A stretch of DNA of 64,000 nucleotides. Origin: Sinohyriopsis cumingii (Eukaryota > Mollusca > Bivalvia > Unionida > Unionidae). The stretch covers positions 81,735,180-81,799,179 of the forward strand of contig CM068832.1 in the NCBI GenBank assembly GCA_028554795.2, in the 5' to 3' direction. Shown in pieces: positions 59,761-64,000 of the stretch; positions within the stretch are counted from its first letter, which is position 1; the number at the start of each line of letters is the position of its first letter. The notes under the pieces are model-generated. The model worked only from the letters and a program-made list of their open reading frames with translations, was not told the DNA's origin and did no database searches. A program made the translations under genes and the position numbers.

Positions 59761-60559
59761 GTGATATTTCAAGTAATTTATCGACTCAATGAGATATGAA
59801 ATAAAGGTTACACAATAATATGGACTGAGGAGTTTAATGTATTCTTTATTAAAACTGCAGTTGATATGTTTGCTAAATGAGTTTTAAATATGTGTTGTTA
59901 TATAAACAGGTGTTTTTAAAAGTCAAAATTATTGCCACCAAAAATAAGAAAGCAATGTCATGCATATGGTCACAACAGACTTCTGTAATACATCAAAATT
60001 AAAGTATTATAATACTAATTTGCTTTGCAAAGTGGTTGCTGTAAATTTGTTAATCGTGTACATATCTTCCATATCTTTGTTACTTGTTGTGACATATTTA
60101 TATGCATAACAGCTTTAAGAATATTAATTTTTGGGATCCTTCCCATCTTTCTCTCAACATGGATACAAAGATTTGCAATTGTTGCACTTCTGTTTTGGAG
60201 ACCTGTTATTTCTTTTGTTTAAATGATGATGAGATGGACACCTTTTGGTGTTGTGATGCCTGAGATATGGTAATTAGATACCATGTGGTACATGATTTGC
60301 CTGTTAAATGTATATTTATATAATCTCCCCTGAGCATGTATAATTTTAAGTAATTTATGTGGCAATCTTTTTTTAAAACATCTTTTCCCTGTTGCATCAC
60401 CAACAGAAAGTTTCTTTTATCGAGACTCATGAGCTTTTAACATTCATGTGTATCAATGATTTATTGACTATAATCACTGTACAATCGGACAGTCATGGGT
60501 TTTTCACAATTTAAAGAAAAGGGATACATAGGATTCACCGTGTTAAGCTTTGTTTCATT

Positions 60560-60885
60560 ATAATTGTCCCAACCCAATTGCACCCTTCATAGAATTGTCC
60601 CAATCGAATTGCATCCCTTATTAGCATTGACCCAACCTAATTGCATCCCCGTCATTACATTTATCCCAACCTAATAGCATCCCTTCATTAGAGTTGTCCA
60701 ACCTAATTGCATCCCTTCATTAGAATTGTCCCAACCTAACTGCATCCCTTCATTAGAATTGTCCCAATCTAATTGCATTCCTTCTTTAGCATTGTCCCAA
60801 CCTACTTGCATCCCTTCATTAGAATTGTCCTAACATAATTGCATCTCTTTATTAGAATTGTCCCAACCTAATTGCATGCCTTCAT
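60560..60885. repeat. ~33-bp minisatellite, ~10 copies
   Basis: The unit is ATTGTCCCAACCTAATTGCA followed by TCCCTTCATTAGA, with moderate divergence. It lies in the intron between the two exons of the unidentified gene. Confidence 0.92.
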
Positions 60886-61243
60886 TTCTTTACATTCTCC
60901 CTGTATTTTATTCTGTGTCACTTGTTATTTTTCCATTAGGAACTAGTGAGAATCTCTTAAAATTCTGGCAATATCAGGATGCCTTTTTTAGTTGGGGGTG
61001 GTGGTGCAATTTAATATATTTTGCATCAGATTCCTACGTTTGTTTTAAATTGTGAAGTTAATTATATTAATTACAGTTTATATATTATTGGTGTTTGCTT
61101 ACTACGTGCATCAAAGTAGTTTGTGTGAAGGCCTTATGCAAGAATAATGCTGTGTTTAGATACCAGTTCTATTCGTTTTCTTGTTCTGATTATTATTATT
61201 ATTTATCATTATTATTATTTATTACTATTATTATTATTATTAG

Positions 61244-61329
61244 CTGGCAAAGCATTTGTGGAAGCAGTGAAAGCAAAGACTGATGAACTGTTAGATGAAG
61301 ATGTTAGAATGGAAACTGAAAATATTAAG
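61244..61329 (+). CDS. Coding exon of unidentified host gene (exon 2 of 2 seen)
   Basis: After the acceptor TATTAG (61238-61243, within an ATT-rich tract) two bases complete a split Ala codon (G|CT). Then 28 codons encode GKAFVEAVKAKTDELLDEDV and RMETENIK; the donor AAG|GTAAAA is at 61330 in phase 0. Joined to 59568-59760 this gives ...KLMIE-AGKAFVEAVKAK..., an acidic/basic amphipathic helix-like stretch. The following exons must lie beyond the window. Gene identity unknown. Confidence 0.6.
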
Positions 61330-61346
61330 GTAAAAATTTAGAGGTT

Positions 61347-61673
61347 AAAACCGCTCCGGTGGCCTAGTGGTTAGAGCGTCCGCCTCGGATGCGGGAGGTC
61401 GTGGGTTCGATCCCCGGCCGAGTCATACCAAAGACTTACAAAAATGGTACTAACAGCTGCCTCGCTTGGCGCTCAACATTAAGAGGTTAGTGTTAGGACT
61501 AGTCGGCCCGGTGTTAGGATAATGTGACTGGGTGGGACATCATGCTACATGTCTGCGGCATGATGCCCCAGTGCTAGACATCACTATAAACTCCCACATT
61601 GCAGACATCGTAGCGATATGACTGAAAAATTGTTAAAGCTACGTTAAATATCGAAATCACATCACAACATCAC
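61347..61673 (+). mobile_element. tRNA-derived SINE (family B), 327 bp
   Basis: A tRNA-like head has A box TGGCCTAGTGGTTAGAGCG, an anticodon-type hairpin TCCGC-CTCGGAT-GCGGG, and B box GGTTCGATCCCCGG. It is followed by a ~250-bp body and an end GATATGACTGAAAAATTGTT similar to the 3' domain of invertebrate SINEs. Target-site duplication AGAGGTT at 61340-61346 and 61674-61680. The acceptor stem is not closed, so it is not a functional tRNA gene. It is inserted 17 bp after a coding exon. Confidence 0.88.
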
Positions 61674-61689
61674 AGAGGTTGAAACTCAG

Positions 61690-62300
61690 GTGATTTGCAT
61701 ACCATATTAAGTTATAACAATTGTATACCAGTCATCGTTTAACTATACAAATTGTATACGAATCATTGTTTAAAGTATAACAAATTGTATATGAATCAGT
61801 GTTTAAGAAAACAAATTGTATACGAATCATTGTTTACGAATACAAATTGTACAAATCATTGTTTAAGAGTATAAAATGTATACAAATTATTGTTTTAAGT
61901 ATAACAATTGTATACCAATGAGAATAAGTAGCATGATGCCAGTCATCTAAGTATAACATTTTGTATAATACTCATTAAAGTATAACAAATTGTATACCAA
62001 TAACTGTTTAAGTATAAACATGTATACCAGTCATTTGAGTATAAAGTTGTACCTATCACTGAAGTAAAAGGTTGTACCAATCATTTAAGTATAAAGTTGT
62101 ACCTATCATTTAAGTATCAAGTTGTACCTATCATTTAGGTATCAAGTTGTACCTATCATTTAAGTATCAAGTACTACCTATCATTTAAGTATCAAGTTGT
62201 ACCTATCATAAAAGTTGCAATCTAATAATTATGGTATAAACAAGCTGTGTCGCAATTATTTAAGTATAATAGTTATATGCAACTATTGAAGTATACAAAA
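61690..62300. repeat. Degenerate ~26-30-bp repeats (AAATTGTATAC / AAGTTGTACCTATCATTT)
   Basis: The first part has units with GTATACGAATCATTGTTTAA; the second (62040-62215) has 26-bp units AGTATCAAGTTGTACCTATC plus ATTTAA. They grade into the 25-bp array and are probably older relatives. Confidence 0.85.
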
Positions 62301-62309
62301 CTTTTTACC

Positions 62310-64000
62310 CATCATTTTGGCATCAAATTTGATAAAAGCTGTATAACCACCATTTAATTATAAAACCTATACAGTCATTTAATTATTAAACCCATACAGT
62401 CATTTAATTATAAAACCCATTCAATCATTTATAAAACCCATACAATCATTTAATTATAAAACCCATACAATCATTTAATTATAAAACCTATACAATCATT
62501 TAATTATAAAACCTATACAATCATTTAATTATAAAACCTATACAATCATTTAATTATAAAACCTATACAATCATTTAATTATAAAACCTATACAATCATT
62601 TAATTATTAAACCCATACAATCATTTAATTATAAAACCTATACAGTCATTTAATTATTAAACCCATACAATCATTTAATTATAAAACCCATACAATCATT
62701 TAATTATAAAACCTATACAGTCATTTAATTATTAAACCCATACAATCATTTAATTATAAAACCTATACAGTCATTTAATTATTAAACCCATACAATCATT
62801 TAATTATAAAACCTATACAGTCATTTAATTATTAAACCTATACAATCATTTAATTATAAAACCCATACAATCATTTAATTATAAAACCTATACAGTCATT
62901 TAATTATTAAACCCATACAATCATTTAATTATAAAACCTATACAGTCATTTAATTATTAAACCCATACAATCATTTAATTATAAAACCCATACAATCATT
63001 TAATTATAAAACCTATACAGTCATTTAATTATTAAACCCATACAATCATTTAATTATAAAACCTATACAGTCATTTAATTATTAAACCCATACAATCATT
63101 TAATTATAAAACCTATACAGTCATTTAATTATTAAACCTATACAATCATTTAATTATAAAACCTCTACAGTCATTTAATTATTAAACCCATACAATCATT
63201 TAATTATAAAACCTATACAGTCATTTAATTATAAAACCCATACAATCATTTAATTATAAAACCTATACAATCATTTAATTATTAAACCCATACAATCATT
63301 TAATTATAAAACCTATACAATCATTTAATTATAAAACCTATACAATCATTGAATTATAAAACCTATACAATCATTTAATTATAAAACCTATACAGTCATT
63401 TAATTATAAAACCTATACAATCATTTAATTATAAAACCTATACAGTCATTTAATTATAAAACCTATACAATCATTTAATTATAAAACCTATACAATCATT
63501 TAATTATAAAACCTATACAATCATTTAATTATAAAACCTATACAATCATTTAATTATAAAACCTATACAATCATTTAATTATAAAACCTATACAATCATT
63601 TAATTATAAAACCTATACAATCATTTAATTATAAAACCTATACAATCATTTAATTATAAAACCCATACAGTCATTTAATTATAAAACCCATACAGTCATT
63701 TAATTATAAAACCCATACAATCATTTAATTATAAAACCCATACAATCATTTAATTATAAAACCTATACAGTCATTTAATTATAAAACCCATACAGTCATT
63801 TAATTATAAAACCCATACAATCATTTAATTATAAAACCTATACAGTCATTTAATTATAAAACCCATACAGTCATTTAATTATAAAACCCATACAATCATT
63901 TAATTATAAAACCCATACAATCATTTAATTATAAAACCCATACAGTCATTTAATTATAAAACCCATACAATCATTTAATTATAAAACCCATACAATCATT
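62310..64000. repeat. 25-bp minisatellite, ~67 copies, open at window end
   Basis: The unit is TCATTTAATTATAAAACCTA TACAA, with variants CCC/CCT, ACAG/ACAA and ATTATAAA/ATTATTAAA (the latter one base different at the same length). Between 62600 and 63200 variants alternate regularly, giving a 50-bp (two-unit) higher-order period; later copies lose this. The array continues beyond 64000. Confidence 0.96.

Noticed and set aside
59761..59805. Terminal exon with TGA at 59790 and AATAAA at 59800
   Set aside because: Not fully excluded, but the GAAG|GTGATA donor joins in phase to the exon at 61244 and gives a better protein. A poly(A) signal 8 bases after a stop would be unusual.

Overview
The window is nuclear DNA from an invertebrate animal, most likely a mollusc or another lophotrochozoan. 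It has spliced coding exons with GT-AG borders, tRNA-headed SINEs, two Penelope-like retroelements and a LINE, very heavy AT-rich minisatellite content, TTAGGG-type repeats, and copies of the TTATCTCCCTTT motif that I recall as common in mollusc genomes. I see no bacterial-style operon, no rRNA gene, no free-standing tRNA gene and no CRISPR array.

From 1 to 24.7 kb, the plus strand carries the 3' part of one host gene, a long-chain acyl-CoA dehydrogenase (ACADL, mitochondrial fatty-acid beta-oxidation). Four exons (4279-4510, 8117-8332, 13044-13171, 24478-24658) join in frame. They give the C-terminal ~252 residues, with the catalytic Glu and the LCAD-type YGG(S/T) motif. The introns are packed with minisatellites (units of 27 to 66 bp), seven SINE copies of one family and an antisense Penelope-like element of up to ~4 kb whose coding capacity is broken.

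From 24.7 to 34.8 kb lie the ACADL 3' flank, a piggyBac-type non-autonomous element with TTAA borders, two more minisatellites, and a compact promoter-like module (heat-shock elements, TATA, initiator, splice donor). An intact HNH/NUMOD-like endonuclease ORF follows on the minus strand, then a decayed SF1 helicase on the plus strand. The last two look like virus-like or large DNA transposon cargo.

From 34.8 to 58.6 kb I see no host gene. The region holds a second, broken Penelope-like element, long microsatellites, a ~1.48 kb tandem segmental duplication at ~99% identity, a hAT-like MITE and one SINE. A ~1.3 kb dispersed repeat occurs twice (32.8-34.15 and 46.7-49.2 kb), the second copy interrupted by a 1.1 kb element with 19-bp inverted repeats and a 119-bp hairpin. 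A decayed LINE with APE endonuclease and RT lies on the minus strand at 50-53.3 kb.

From 58.6 to 64 kb there is a decayed family-B DNA polymerase of Polinton/adintovirus type on the minus strand. It abuts the first of two plus-strand exons (59568-59760 and 61244-61329) of an unidentified host gene; the exons are phase-compatible with each other. The window ends in a second type of SINE and a 25-bp minisatellite that runs off the edge.
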